The translations under genes were made by a program, and so were the position numbers. The notes beneath the pieces were generated by a model, which ran no database searches, was not told where the DNA came from, and saw only the letters and a program-made list of their open reading frames with translations. A stretch of DNA of 64,000 nucleotides, from positions 626,069 through 690,068 of the forward strand of contig SSNU01004331.1 of assembly GCA_012064415.1 (NCBI GenBank), given 5' to 3'. Source of the stretch: Gyrodactylus bullatarudis (taxonomy: Eukaryota > Platyhelminthes > Monogenea > Gyrodactylidea > Gyrodactylidae). Of this stretch, positions 9,776 through 22,388 are shown one piece after another. Every line of letters begins with the position of its first letter. Within the stretch, counting starts at the first letter, position 1.

Positions 9776-11689
9776 ATTGGAATCTCTCTTACATTTACCA
9801 GTAATAACACCTTGTGTTTTGAAAATTTAGAGAATTTTTAAATTTCTTTTTTTCAGTCATCTGTCTCTCAGTGCTACACCCAGTTGTTGATATGTTTTGT
9901 ATTTACAGGAACTCTGTCAACAAAGCTATTGTTATCGAAAAGTGTTCTACCTTATTATTTCCGACCTTATTCACTCTTTCTCTCTCTCTCTCTTGATTGC
10001 TGGTTTTTTTAGCACAGAACAATAATAATTATTATTACGATTCCCTTTGTTAACGAGATACAAATTTGAATTTAATTATTATGTTATGTTTTATAAATGT
10101 ATATATATATATATGGGAGATAATTTTAATATTCAATACATATTATTTTCTTCTTTGATCTATGGAAAATATAACATATATCATACTGAAAGAATTAATA
10201 TCCTGTATTGGAGATGTCTTGTAAAATTACTACGACAACAAAAGGGATTTTTTCAAAGAATCTCCATTTTCGTAAGAATCCTCTCAGAGTCTAGAGATAA
10301 TGTGTAAAAATGAATTCTCTGTAAGAGGGGTTTTTAGATCATCAACGTTTTTTTATGCATGCTGATTCTAAATTTGTATTGAGATATGAATAGACACAGA
10401 CCTGAAAGGGTTTTGAGTAGAGTGAAATTCTTTAACCTTTCCTACACTTTTGAACACTCGCCAAGATTTTTTCAATGAATTTTACTACGAAAAGAAAAAA
10501 ATAAGATTTTCAGTTTTTGCAGCATTTTGAATAAAAATAGGGCTTATGGTAAAAATTGAGTCTTTACTGTTGGAACAAATTCCTGGTAAATTTTGACGGA
10601 AAATTTTTACAAAGTATTTCAGATACTTGATTAGAACCTAGTCTTTTAGAAGTTTCTAGCCTATGAATTAGATAAAGGCTGAGTCTTCCTATCTCTGAGG
10701 CATATGTAGATTTGTAAAATAAAATACTAGAGAACCTACACCTAAATCCAAGATAAAATTAATTGGATTTTTCAGTGCTCAGAAAAATTTGCAATTCTTT
10801 GATGGATTTTAAGTTAACAAAATCTCAGTCGAAATTCGACAAGATAGCTGGATGATTCCTTGATACTCACTTGGCGTGTATTTACCTGTCTGATTTGTCA
10901 ACGTAGAGCAGCGAATTTTAATCGATTAAGAGAATTGAGAGAAAAAGGTTTGATATCTTCTCAAAATTCCTTACTAATTATAATAAAGGGTTCTTATCAA
11001 ACACTCAAAACCTCTGGTGAAATGATTCAAGAGGAAGCAAAAGTTCTAGAGGTGAGAAAGACAAAAATTTTTGGTTCTTTATTATTATTACTTCATAGAC
11101 AGTCTGGGGAGAAACGAGTGAAAACCTGTTGGCAATAATAATAATAATAATGGTATGGTTTTCATACTTCATACATCTTGCCTGGTCACATTTTATTTAT
11201 TATCTTTCTGGCGCATTTTCCCCTTTCATCCAACTCTCGTCTCCTCTTACTATGGGCTTTATATTTTAGGGGTTTTCTCTTTTGCCATTATAACATATTT
11301 CCCTATACTTTTTATGGGTCTTTTTATAAAAAGAGGACATATTTTATTGGATATTATTCAATCTGTGGCTATTTGTAAGATGGATCAAACAGCAGCTACA
11401 AGGAAAAGAATTGTAGAAATGTTTTTACAAGTGTTAATTGGCGCAAATATTTTTCCAATTAACATTCTTGTTTGTGCATTAGGACGGGTTTTTCGAAAAA
11501 TTCTAATTGTAGCCCGAGTTTTACAGGAGATTCTAATGATTTTCAAGCTATGTAAAGCTAATTTTTTATAGAGTTGTCAATTTAGGATTTTTACTAAAGA
11601 ATTTGTCTATAAGAATTCGAATACTTCTTCGAATCTGATAAAAAATAATTATTTTTCGAGTCTTGAATTAATGCCAAATTCTCATCAGA
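9776..11689. other. Gap with one dispersed repeat, no gene called
   Basis: A 100-base segment at about 10445-10545 (CGCCAAGATTTTTTCAATGA) recurs at 61812-61905 beside the LINE copy. Two plus-strand frames at 10860-11138 and 11155-11571 are open for 92 and 138 codons. The second is very hydrophobic. Neither shows a known domain or splice context, so they are not called as genes. Confidence 0.4.
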
Positions 11690-11945
11690 ATTAGACGAGA
11701 ATAACAATTGAATCAATTTGAAAATTAATGAACTCAATATCCATCGAAAATTCTAGATCTGACGAAAATTTAATGGCAATATTCGGCTTTCTGGTTAAAT
11801 TAGAATTTTGGCGCCTGAATCGTAAAATTAAAATAATTTTCTTCTTTTTTAAAAATCCCAAAAACATATTTGAATTGTTGATGAAAAATTTGATAATTTC
11901 GTAAAAATAATAGACTCCTAACTTTTTATCAACCAACATTTGATT
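11690..11945. repeat. One-armed copy of the hairpin repeat family
   Basis: This carries the right-arm order of the family: TTGAAAATTAATGA, AATTTTGGCGCCTGAATCG, GTTGATGAAAAATTTGATAA, then AATAATAGACTCCTAACTTT at the outer end. The left arm is missing. Confidence 0.5.
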
Positions 11946-12057
11946 TATAGTGCATTTTAGTTACGAGCTTTGAAGATATATCTTTTTGATAAATTGAACT
12001 TAATAAAGAAAGATAAGCTGTAGTAATTTTAAATTCTAAAGTAAATTTTCCCTGAGT

Positions 12058-12126
12058 TTATATGTATTTTTGATGACGAGGGATAAGTGCTTAAGTCTTT
12101 TAGTATAATTGGATGCGGAGAAGTCA
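12058..12126 (+). repeat. Direct repeat, upstream unit (pair at 12424-12491)
   Basis: A unit of about 68 bases including TGATGACGAGGGATAAGTGC and TTAAGTCTTTTAGT recurs with only a few differences at 12424-12491. The two units enclose about 300 bases that contain the SINE with the hammerhead motif. The repeat is too long for an ordinary target-site duplication. Confidence 0.8.
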
Positions 12127-12194
12127 CACATATTCCCTTAAACATAAGACTCAGCGTGTATCTAATTTATAAGCTAGTAAAAGAAACAATTCAA

Positions 12195-12312
12195 ACAAGT
12201 ATGGCAGGTATAGACGCGTTTCGTCCTTATTGAGACTCCTCAGTATACCGTAGCCGAGAATCGAACCAGGGTCATGAGGATTGTGATTAGCCCACTGGAC
12301 CAACTCCCCATG
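12195..12312 (-). mobile_element. tRNA-derived SINE with hammerhead ribozyme
   Basis: On the minus strand a tRNA-like head carries an A box TGGTCCAGTGG (12292-12302) and a B box GGTTCGATTCT (12257-12267), with spacing suited to an internal pol III promoter. The hammerhead motif at 12207-12249 follows directly. The head cannot fold as a full functional tRNA, so this is a retroposed copy rather than a tRNA gene. The head plus hammerhead layout is known from SINE-like elements of some invertebrates (schistosome Sm-alpha). A decayed relative lies at 6615-6726, and a related head lies at 40440-40517. Confidence 0.65.
12207..12249 (-). ncRNA. Type I hammerhead ribozyme, minimal helix III
   Basis: Read on the minus strand: helix I 5' strand GGTATA; core CTGAGGA at 12243-12237, matching CUGANGA; helix II GTCT...AGGAC at 12236-12223 with a short loop; core GAAA at 12222-12219; a very short helix III formed by ACGCGT; then C at 12213 as the cleavage-site residue; and the helix I 3' strand TATACC at 12212-12207. 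Cleavage would fall between 12213 and 12212. All invariant core bases are present. A helix III of two pairs is weak in a monomer; in known short-helix-III hammerheads activity is helped by dimer formation or tertiary contacts. Activity here is inferred, not shown. Confidence 0.7.
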
Positions 12313-12423
12313 TCTATCATATTTCTTTACAAATTGATAGATTAGATATACTCCCTTTGCACCCTTAGATATAACCCTGGTTATATATTTTATTTTTTAA
12401 GTATTTTAGATACTTAATTATTT

Positions 12424-12491
12424 TTTATATGTATTTTTGATGACGAGGGATAAGTGCTTAAGTCTTTTAGTGTAATTGGATGCTGAGAAGT
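12424..12491 (+). repeat. Direct repeat, downstream unit (pair at 12058-12126)
   Basis: Near-identical to 12058-12126. The differences include a G for A after TTTTAGT and a T for G in GGATGCTGAG. Confidence 0.8.
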
Positions 12492-14317
12492 TTATTTATC
12501 TTGGCCTACTTGAGAGTAGTTAGGCAATTTCAGAAGAACAACTCCTCCGAGAATGAACTCCTTTCCCCTGGTAAACTAAAATTCTTTTTCTTCAACTGAG
12601 TTGTCCTTTAATGCAAGGGAACTGAGAATCCAAATGGTAGTTTTTCTATTCCTTTTTTTTACTTTTGATTGAAAATATCGTGATTGAAATATTTTTTATT
12701 AGTATTAATACAGTATAGTATTGTGAGGATATAAGGGGATTGCGTGAGAGACAAATCAAAATTCACACACTATGAAATGCAAGGGGGGAGAGTGCTTCTG
12801 CGCCCCCTCTCACTCTTTTTAGTCTCCCTCTCTCTGTTGAGAAGAAATTGATTCGTTCGGACTTTGTTTCGAGTGGAAGAGAAAACCTAGAGAACTGGCA
12901 CTTTGTATAGGTAACAGATTGAAAAGGGAGGACAATAAAATAGGCTCTCAAGTCGATATTAACTTTTGCATTTCGAATCTGAACTTGAGGGTAATTCTAA
13001 CCGGAGAAATACTTAGTGGGAGTGTTTTTATTATTGGAGACATTTCAAAGTTTAATATATTTCTTTCTCCTGAACACCTCTCTATCTAATGCATCAAATA
13101 AATTCTTTATGCTTCGTAATTGCTGATTACAAAAAGTAAATATTTTTTAATTTCATTATTCCAATATGCCAATATATGAATTCGTTAATTTTTCCCAAAA
13201 TGACCGGATATTTTTCAGAATATAGTTAACAATAATTTGACGTGGAAGTCTGATTTTAAAAACGTGTCAAATAATTTTAAAAGATGATCATTTATCTTAG
13301 TGAAATTCATTGAGAAATGATGACGCGTATTTAGTATCGTAAAAATGAATTATCGAGGTTAAAACTATCCCGTCTTAATATCGACCAGCTTTTTAATGTA
13401 AAAAGGGAAATTCACTCACCTGAATGAATTGCCGTGTGACACAGGACACCAACAATGTGGGAATGTGTCAATCTGATGGACATCTCATGTCAAAGAGGTG
13501 GGCCTTTTTCTTTTGGAGTAGATAGCTGTTGGGAGATTGAATTGATAGAAAAATGTCTAATCAACTTTAGTGCTGCTAATTAGAATAATTATTTAGAGAG
13601 GATTCGAATATTCACTTCAGAATATTGGATATTTGAGACGAAGGAAGATTCCTCACCATTCTAATCTAATTACCATGGATAATTTGTTATCTTCTAAATT
13701 ATGACTAGGGCCTTGAAAGTGATACACCAAAATATTTTATCAAAGCTCTTTTAAAGTGTTGAGTTTGCTTACTTTTCTTGGGTGAGAACTGCATGATGTT
13801 TTCTTGGATCCACTATGGTCCTACCTACTGTATAGTCCATTATTTTTACCTATAATACCAAATTTGGTATTACACTGTGAAATGAAAAAAATCTTTTCGT
13901 GATTCTAATAAAGACATATTTCTCCAGAATAAAATAAAATCATGGTAGAAGAGAGAGGAAAAAACAAATATCCGAGTGCATATTATGGGATGTCAGCTGA
14001 TTGGAAAAATTTTCATGGAATATATAAACCCCTATAAAATAGTACTGTACAGCTATATAGTTAAGGGATCCTAGTAAATATTATTATTACTATTATTAAT
14101 CTGGCCAGACAAATGATAGAAATTATCTGCATGTTCAGTCATAACATTAATCAAATCTTAGATCAAATGTCACTAGTTCAGTTGAGAAATAAAGAAAAAT
14201 AAAAACTAAATGCCCCCAATTTTTTGATATGTTAGCTCAACATTTTTTTGTTTAATGATGTATTTTTCAATATCAGCTTTGACCTTGGATTTGCTGTCTG
14301 ACATAGAGAGTAAAAGA
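12492..14317. other. Gap, one possible first exon only
   Basis: Mostly AT-rich. The minus-strand frame at 12763-12951 lies over a C/T-rich stretch and is not convincing. The one candidate coding signal is at 13420-13483. Confidence 0.35.
13420..13483 (-). CDS. Possible first coding exon, unrecognised
   Basis: An ATG at 13483 (minus) opens MSIRLTHSHIVGVLCHTAIH and runs into a consensus 5' splice site CAG/GTGAGT at 13414-13420. The exon would end in phase 1. No continuing exon was found at lower coordinates, so this may be a non-coding exon or chance. Confidence 0.2.
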
Positions 14318-14392
14318 AAAGCGATGCCTGATTTTTAAAAGATAAGCGCTATATTTCAGGCATACTCATCAGTATTTATATGACAAAACATA
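14318..14392. repeat. Short dispersed hairpin repeat, copy 1
   Basis: Inverted ATGCCTGA ... TTTCAGGCAT encloses about 25 bases, followed by ACTCATCAG. On the minus strand this reads CTGATGAGTATGCCTGAAAT. The same core recurs at 16396-16470, 33855-33885 and 44535-44605. Confidence 0.7.
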
Positions 14393-17149
14393 GGTGCTAT
14401 AATTCTCTATGCATAGATTTCAATATTGGTGGGCGATTACCCACGATTATTTTTGTTTTCAACACTTGTTTGGGGTTCAACAGTTTTGGTCCCAAATTAT
14501 TTTTTTTTATCACACCAACATAATTACGCTGATTCTGAATCTGAATTACTTTTTGTAAGCCGACTAATCATTTCAAAGACTATAGAGGTTGAAATTGGCA
14601 TTTATTGGCTCTAAAACCAGTTATCTTCCAAACTATAAGAGATATCGAGCAGGCGATTGCATATATGAAGTCTACGGCTATTTCATTTTTTTCTAATACC
14701 TCAGCAAATAGGTTTTCAAAAAACGTTCTAAATATTTTTCAAATATTTGACAACATTTTCAAAAAATCACCCTTCTTCAATTAACTATGGTGTGCATCAG
14801 TGAAAAGCAATCTTTATGAGTAATACACAATTTTGTAGCTGAATGAATTTCCTTTCTAATGAGAGGTGGAAAAAGTATTTTAAGTATCTTTCAGTTAAAA
14901 TTATCGCTCGAGAGAGAGTTGTGTTCCACTGGTGGGACAATAGGTCATGAAGGGTTATGTTATGTGCGAGAGTCTACTTCCTATTTTTCGATCATTATTG
15001 CTGCTTGGAAATTAATTAGGAATTAGAATGATTCAAGATCAGTTCAAAATTACGGGTTTTTTCAAAAAAAGAATGAGAATAATTATTTTCCTTGTGTGCA
15101 TTGGTGATCCGGAAAAATAAAATTTTAATTCCTCTCGCACCTCGAAATCAACAAAAAAATTAAAGAATTGCGCCAGCTCCAAATTTGAAATGTTTTCAAA
15201 TTTTTCCAAAAACTTTTTTTACCAAGTTTTTCTTAAATCAGTGAAAGTATATCTTTTGAATCGGTTACCAAAATACCTTCAGAAAATTTTTATACCTTCA
15301 TGAAAAAGAAAACAGATTTTTGTAAAAATCCTGATTTCCCAAATTCTTTGAGTGAATAGCTGTATAATTCAGAAATAAAATCGTTTTATATACTGACTTC
15401 TATATATAAAATATATATGAACTAGTCTATGGGCATTTTGGACTTTGTATATGTAACACATGAAAATTGAAAAAGAAAGATTGAGATCTCTGTTCTAAAT
15501 AGAAAATTAAACTTTTGACAGAAATCAAGATTTCCTTCAGATGAATTTTCAAAAGTCTGTGAAATTAGATTTCAGGATTATCACCCCTTTGTAAATTCAT
15601 TTATTTGACAGGCTATTTCCAAAGGAATAAGAGAGAGAGACAGGGGGAAGAGAGTCGTCTGAAATGTTAATATTCAAGAAATATGCAATGAACAAAGTTT
15701 CCATTGCAGAAGGAACAAGCAAACATACAGTTCCTATTAATGACCATGAATTATTGCCTTAATAATTATTATTATTACGAATTTTAATCGATCAAATTTT
15801 CAAGCCAGGCTCTCTTGCTCTCTCTCTCTCTATCGTTGTGTGTGTCTGTGCCAAGTTTTATGATCATAACATGTTTAGAGTGTGGATTGTTTGTTACAAG
15901 GGGGTAGGTCCACTTCCCCCTCTCCAATTCCCAGCTTGTTGTAATGGGAGATTGAAGCATTGTTTTTCAAGATATTCCAATTCGAGCTCCATTCAGATCA
16001 TTTTCAATATTTCCCTGTAAAAGCATCTGAGCGACTAATCACAAAGTTTGTTGAGATAAAGATGCAAAATTCAAGATATCTACAAAATTCTCAATTGTTT
16101 CATTAGAATATAGACCATGAAGCCCACTTCCACGATATGAAGAAAAAATTAATTTATGGCATATTTCAGATATATTTTTGAAGATTTTTGTTGATTTTTT
16201 TTCCTTGTCACACTGTGATCCTAAAAATCAACTTTCAATCATTCAGTCAATTTGAAATCAACTAGATTTGAAAGAATGCCATAACTTCCTTAAAAATTGA
16301 TTTGGTTTGAAAAATCTAATTTTTTTCTTCCCTGCAGTGATTACTACTTTCCTCTTTAATGCTGGATATATTTACGATAATTTTAATCTATGAGAAAGGC
16401 GATGCCTGATAATTTGAGAAATAAGTGTACTTTATTTCAGGCATACTCGTCAGTCTTTACATGCCACTATATATAAACATTGAATTAAATTTTCGAAATC
16501 AGTCTGAATCTTCAGCTCGAAGTTTAAAGAAAATCAAGGTTTATTATATTCCAATTAAATCTACTTTTTTTGAAATAACACAGCATTAGTATTGCAATGA
16601 AAATAAGTATGGATTAAGGAAATTTCTTGTAAATTGAAAGCCTTTTATCGGTAACAATCCATGTCTAGATATCTGTGTTGGCATCTGGAAAATTAGTCCT
16701 GAATTGAGGTGTGTGATTGAGTTAAAAACACAATCACATATCCTTGTGAATTAGATCAGTTGTTCAGTCGTGTATCACACGTGCAGGTTATTTATGTAAA
16801 AACTAGACACTTGATTGGAAAAGTGTTTTTGATTTCAATCTATTCAAATTTTCATGCATCACGATGTAGAAATGATAATTCAGATAATGAAGTTTAGACT
16901 GGGAAATAAATATCCAAAAATAGACCAATGTAGTATTATTAGTAGGGCCTCAAAAAATTATTTAAACTACTGTTTTTTCCCAAAGATGAAGAAAATGTGA
17001 AATCAATTAAATTGACTTAACTAAAGATTTTTTTCTAATAAGAAATAAAATAATGTGTTTACAAATAAGTCTGAAAATTCAATTCAAAATCATCATCCTG
17101 GTGACAACTCAATAAGATGGATCATGAAAAAAAAGAGTTTGAAAAAAGA
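14393..17149. other. Gap with dispersed repeats and microsatellites
   Basis: Segments at about 14975-15005 (CCTATTTTTCGATCATTATT) and 15215-15360 (TTTTGAATCGGTTACCAAAA) are diverged pieces of a repeat also seen at 18820-19030 and 39535-39670. A CT/GT microsatellite lies near 15810-15845. The frame at 15838-16020 overlies it and is not called. Confidence 0.45.
16396..16470. repeat. Short dispersed hairpin repeat, copy 2
   Basis: GATGCCTGATAATTTGAGAA, then ACTTTATTTCAGGCATACTC and GTCAG. The outer stem is ATGCCTGA/TTTCAGGCAT, with an inner stem GAAATAAGT/ACTTTATTTC. It has the same core as copy 1. Confidence 0.7.
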
Positions 17150-17832
17150 GTTGGGAATCTATGATTTTTACAGAAATCTCGATTTTTTCATCAAGAATTC
17201 GAATGTGTGAAAGATTTCTTGGAATCCTACTCATTTTGCCAACTTTTATGATTTGAAGAAAAATTTCTGAAAAAAAATATTTTTGGAAAAATATGGTCAT
17301 TTTTCAAATTCCCATTTGGCGCCAAAATCCCATTTTTTCGAACTTTGAGCTGAAAATTTTTGAAAGTTGGATGTTGATCAAAAGAGGTTTTCAGGATCAA
17401 GATCAGACAAGAAAGCTGACTAGCACCGTCAAATTACCGACAGTTACCCCATTTTCGAGAGATTTCGAATTATCGAATATTCATTGATTGAAATTCCGCT
17501 CTCAAACGATAATGAGGTTGTTCATCTGATACGATTCCGTTGAATTGATTTTCTTGTCTGATCTTGATCCTGAAAACCTCTTTTGATCAACATCCAACTT
17601 TCAAATCAATAAAAATTTTCAGCTCAAAGTTCGAAAAAGTGGGATTTCTTCGCCAAATGGGAATTTGAAAAATGACCATATTTTTCATAAAAATAATTTT
17701 TTTCTTCAAATGGTAAAAGTGGGCAACATGAGTAGGATTCCAAAAAATCTTTAACACATTCGAATTCTTGATGAAAAAAATCGAGATTTCCGTAAAAATC
17801 ATAGATTCCCAACTTTAAATCAATTAGCTTTA
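17150..17832. mobile_element. Hairpin-family foldback element, copy 2
   Basis: The arms are about 260 bases (17150-17412 and 17556-17832) and nearly fully complementary, from TTGGGAATCTATGATTTTTA at the left to TAGATTCCCAACTTTAAATC at the right. The landmark TTTGGCGCCAAAATCCCATT lies near 17317. Frames over the arms give mirror-related peptides and are not genes. Confidence 0.85.
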
Positions 17833-20016
17833 GTATTTTTCTCTCGTAAGATACATCATGCATTTTACTGAGTATAGATTTATACAGTTAGATAAGTCTT
17901 ATTTAGAGTTGAGACTTACTAAATAAGGACTCAGTGAATTCATTAGGCTATTGGATTATTCTCAATGAAGCCATAGGATAAATGAATTATAGTCAGGTAA
18001 AGAGACATTGCCCTCTCTCTTTCAGGGCAATGATGATGGTGATGGTGGGAATTATTGATTCCACTCGCTAAATAATATTAGTCAGTGACTTTTCCTTGTC
18101 AAGAGTAGATCTATCAAGGGGTATAGATCAAATTTGTATGACGTCTACATCACTCCATTGTGAATGGGAGAAGAATTACTACCTCGCTCTCCACCCCGGA
18201 TTGTGACTTGATCACACCTCGAATGGAAATTTATCTCTCTTGTAATCTGTTCTAAAGAGATGGTTTACCAATCATTCTTCTGTTGTCTCTCTATCAAAAT
18301 TTTAATAAAATAGAAGCAATTTCCTATTCTTTTCTATCCAAAAGATTTTCTTGTAGTCTTGCAAGTCTATTTTGCCAGATAAAATAAAAGCTTTCTCTGG
18401 TTAGTAGACAACTTTAAATCGTTCATTTTCTTAGAATCAGAGGAATAGGATTTTTGTCACTTTTAAAAACCCCTACACTTGTAACTTTTTGAGAAAAAAT
18501 ATTCAACTTTAGATTTCAAAGCGAAGAATTTTAATTAGGGAACATAATTAGACAAAAAAATCAAATATCCTTGATGAGATTCCTATTTGAAAACAATAAA
18601 GTCGCATCAGAGTTACAGGGTCTAAAATTTACAATTTCGAAGAGAAGGCATTGAAATATTATTTTTTCATTGGTTATCCAAATGTTTGAGCTTAGACAAT
18701 GTTCAATTAGTAAAGAGAAAACTTTTTAGGTAATTTTAATTTTGAAATTACCTCAGTGTGGAATTTTTATCTCAAGATTAATTATTATGTTTACTTGTGA
18801 GTAGTTTGTGAATTCAAAATGATTTTTCATCAAGGTATCTTTCACTGATTTAAGAAACAAAATTGAAAAAAAATAATTTGAAAAATTTTGGAGATATTTT
18901 TGGGCTGGCGCGATTTTTTTCATTTTTTTAAACTTTGAGTTGAAAAGGTCTGAGAGGAATCAAGTCTACTTCCTATTTTTCGATCATTTTTACTTCTTGA
19001 ATATTCATAAATTATGAATGACGGGATTATTTTATTAACTTTCGATAAATGAGCGTAGTTATCTGTTCGGTTTAATCCAAATGATGTTTTTAATGATGTA
19101 ATTGGGAAAAAATCAGCTGGAGATCTTATTAGAGGAATGACTCTAAATGGATCGAGTGTGAAATTTAAATTTTCAATGTAGAAACGAGATAGATAGATTT
19201 TGTGTGTGTGTGTTTGTGTATTTGAAAATTAGACGAGTGTATACCCAATCATTTTGTATTCCCAAAAGAAATCAAATTTCTATTCCTCAATTTCTTGGCA
19301 ATGATTGAAGGCCGATTTTGTTGCGGAGGAATTTTGAAATGCAGATTTAAAAGGAGGAATGTAGAGTTGGGGAGGCCTTATATATATTTATCTAACACGT
19401 TTATTTCCCCCTACATCTTTTTTTGTACATCTTGCTAAACTGCTTCTTTGACTTGGGAAAGAAATTTATTAGAGAGGAAGACATCTCACTCGCACACATT
19501 GCCGAGCACACTGGGAGAGATGGGAAAATTGTCGATGCAAATGAAATAAAAAATCTATGGCCTTTTTCCCCCTGTTTTGTGAGCAGTGTATGGGGGAAAA
19601 TGATGTAATAAAATTTTAATCGAAAAGAAAGAAAGAAAGAAAAAGGGAAATAGATTAATTTGGAAGCAATGCCGAAAACTGGTACGGATGAAAGACGAAC
19701 AGAGAGATAGAAAATGCAAGTTAAAGTTTAGACTGTATCTGAGAAAATGAATTTGACATGATTTCCTGAAGAAAGGCTCATTGTAATAACAAAGTATCAA
19801 ATTTACATTTTTTCCGACTAGTTTGAGTTGAAAATTGGTATCTATCTATGGCTAGTTATTATAATAAATATCCATCAAGTTTCCATGAATCTTGGATCAA
19901 CGAAGTTATACCAATCTCTGTTCTATTCGATTTTATGGACCACATCAACTAACTAGCATATCTACACGATTCTTTTGATTTTCTAAAAACTTGCACCAGA
20001 CTAATACATTATTAAA
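17833..20016. other. Gap, one diverged repeat, no gene seen
   Basis: A repeat piece lies at about 18820-19030 (AAACTTTGAGTTGAAAAGGT, then CTTCCTATTTTTCGATCATT), related to hairpin-family arms and to 14975. A TG tract is at 19201-19220. A short frame at 19423-19608 has no recognisable feature. Confidence 0.4.
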
Positions 20017-20715
20017 AAGCTAAATGATATAAGTTGGGAATCTATGATTTTTACGTAAAATCTCGATTTTTGCATCAAGAATTCGAATATGTTAAAGATC
20101 TTTTGGAGTCCTACTCATTTTGCCCACTTTTATGATTTGAAGAAAAAAGTTATTTTTTTGAAAAATATGGCCATTTTTCAAATTTTGATTTGGCGCAAAA
20201 ATCTCATTTTTTCGAACTTGAAACTGAAAATTTTTATTGATTTAAAAGTTGGAGGGTAATCAAAAGAGTTTTTTCAAGATCAGGATTAGATGAGAAAATC
20301 AATTCAACTGAATCTGATATGATGAATAACCTCATTATCGTTTGGGACCTGAATTTCGATTTTTTGATCATTTTCACTACTTGAAAATCAATGAAATTTT
20401 GATAACTTAAAATCCCTCGAAAATTGTGAATCTTTCTTATCTAATCCTGATCTTGAAAAAACTCTTTTGATTACCCTCCAACTTTCAAATCAATAAAAAT
20501 TTTCAGTTTCAAGTTCGAAAAAATGAGATTTTGGCGCCAAATCAAAATTTGAAAAATGGCCATATTTTTCATAAAAATAACTTTATTCTTCAAATCATAA
20601 AAGTGGGCAAAATGAGTAGGACTCCAAAAGATCTTTAACATATTCGAATTCTTGATGCAAAAATCGAGATTTCCATAAAAATAATAGATTCCCAACTTTA
20701 TATCAGGCAACTTTA
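20017..20715. mobile_element. Hairpin-family foldback element, copy 3
   Basis: The left end is AGCTAAATGATATAAGTTGG and the right end is CCCAACTTTATATCAGGCAA. The arms are about 260 bases with few mismatches, and the central loop holds CGTTTGGGACCTGAATTTCG. It is closest to copy 2. Confidence 0.85.
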
Positions 20716-22388
20716 GTTGTCGAATTACGTTGGGCATTGTATGAGATCACATGACTCCAAATTGCTGAATTTGGCCAGCCTTGTGAAATAAATAAAAGTT
20801 TTAATATATATTCTGGTAATGGAACAAAATCTAGAGTCTCGTGAGAGTAATAATGTTGGAATATTATTGGAAATCTTCTTGAATGAGATACATTAAAAGG
20901 ATTTTTGAGCTTACACCAGATATAATTAAAAAGGCAATCAATATAAAAGTGTGATATATTAACAAAAAGCCTAGTTCTTTATATTGAGGAGTCAGAAGTA
21001 ATAGTTTTATGAATTCAATCTGAAAAAAGAAGAAGCTGAATTTTGAAAATTACGACCCATAAATACGGGAATTAAATTTGACTTCGATCTAATATGAATT
21101 TAATGAATCGGCTAATAATTGTTAAGCGGGATTCAAAAAAAATACTCACGCTCTTGACTATCTAGGGGAAATAGTTGAATTTTTTGTAAAACGACAGCTC
21201 TGATCTTCATAACAATTGGTTTGTACTCCCAGCCCCTACATTTGGAAAAGTTCTACATTAAAATACAGATGAAAAGGAAAATCGTTGGTTGGTACAAAAA
21301 CTGTGATTTTTTCATTTCAAGAATTCGCATTCGTTTTATGACCCCTCTTTTTCAAATCAGTAGAATTTCCCAGCCTAAAAATTCAGAGTGTTTTTCGTCT
21401 ATTTCATCACTCAACCCTAACAATAATTAGTAAGGTTAGAATAAAATCATTAAGTTTAGGATTTCTCCTAGCCAAGGAGATACGTCCTCTATTAGAAATG
21501 ACATTAAAATGAAAGTCTCAGTAAATAGGGGAAAAGAAAAGATTGAAATTTATCGATTTCAGCTCACTCGATAGATTAAATTTTGATCCGTTCTTATGGG
21601 GAAAAATAAGTGGATTAACCCCCTTAACAGTTGGAAAGAGATAGGAGCTAGTCAAGAAGGTATGAATTAAAGTTATTTTTACTACAACCCATTGAATGAG
21701 TGTATTCTCAGTTTCTGTCCAATTGACCAATCAGAGGGGGATATATTTACATTTCAATCTAATTTATATTTTACTTAATGGGTAATGGAAAAGAAAGACA
21801 AGTTATCTCATCAATTGGGGAGTTTGAAAGTTTTTGAAAGAAAAATAATTACCAGAAATATTCATTGAAATGGGCTATAATTTATTCAGTCTTGGAATAT
21901 TTTCCTCTTTTGCTTTCTACTACTACTGCCTTTAGTCCACAAGAATGTAATGAGAATTGTGTTTCACTCTCCTCTTTTTCTGTGTGTGTATAGTTTTATA
22001 TTCTGTATATTCTGTCCCTATCTCTCTCTCTCTCTCATTCTCTTGATGGTGTAGATACAAGAAAATAAAGGCAAACAATACAAAAAAATAAATTTATTCT
22101 ATTCTTTACTAGGGGAAATGTATCAAAATAAATTACAATACATTCATATAATAAATAAATAAATTTTTCCCCCTAAGTTCAGTAATATAAATGTATGATC
22201 AATAGGGGGAGAATGTATGGTGAAAAATAATTCAGAAGCCGAAGTTATCAAAATTTGTTGCCATTCTATAGTATGAGAAGAAATGCAGAGAGAAGAATTT
22301 TAAACCTTGCGAATAAGCAAAGATCTCAGATCATATCATTCATTAAACTAATACTTTACTATAGTTCAAAGAAAGTTTAAATTTTTGT
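20716..22388. other. Gap with microsatellite, no gene seen
   Basis: A (CT)n tract lies at about 22022-22036. Short frames at 21221-21430 and 21518-21730 show no domain or splice context. Confidence 0.4.

Noticed and set aside
11155..11571. A 138-codon hydrophobic plus-strand frame
   Set aside because: Composition is that of T-rich DNA read in one frame. There is no domain, no splice context and no polyadenylation signal pattern, so it is not annotated as a gene.
12250..12312. A tRNA gene on the minus strand
   Set aside because: A and B boxes are present, but no acceptor stem or clear anticodon loop forms and related copies are scattered. It is a SINE head.
17587..17863. Overlapping minus-strand frames with KIFIDLKVG-type endings
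   Set aside because: They run along the arms of hairpin-family elements and recur at 7184, 17293 and 20471 as arm translations. The repeat structure explains them.
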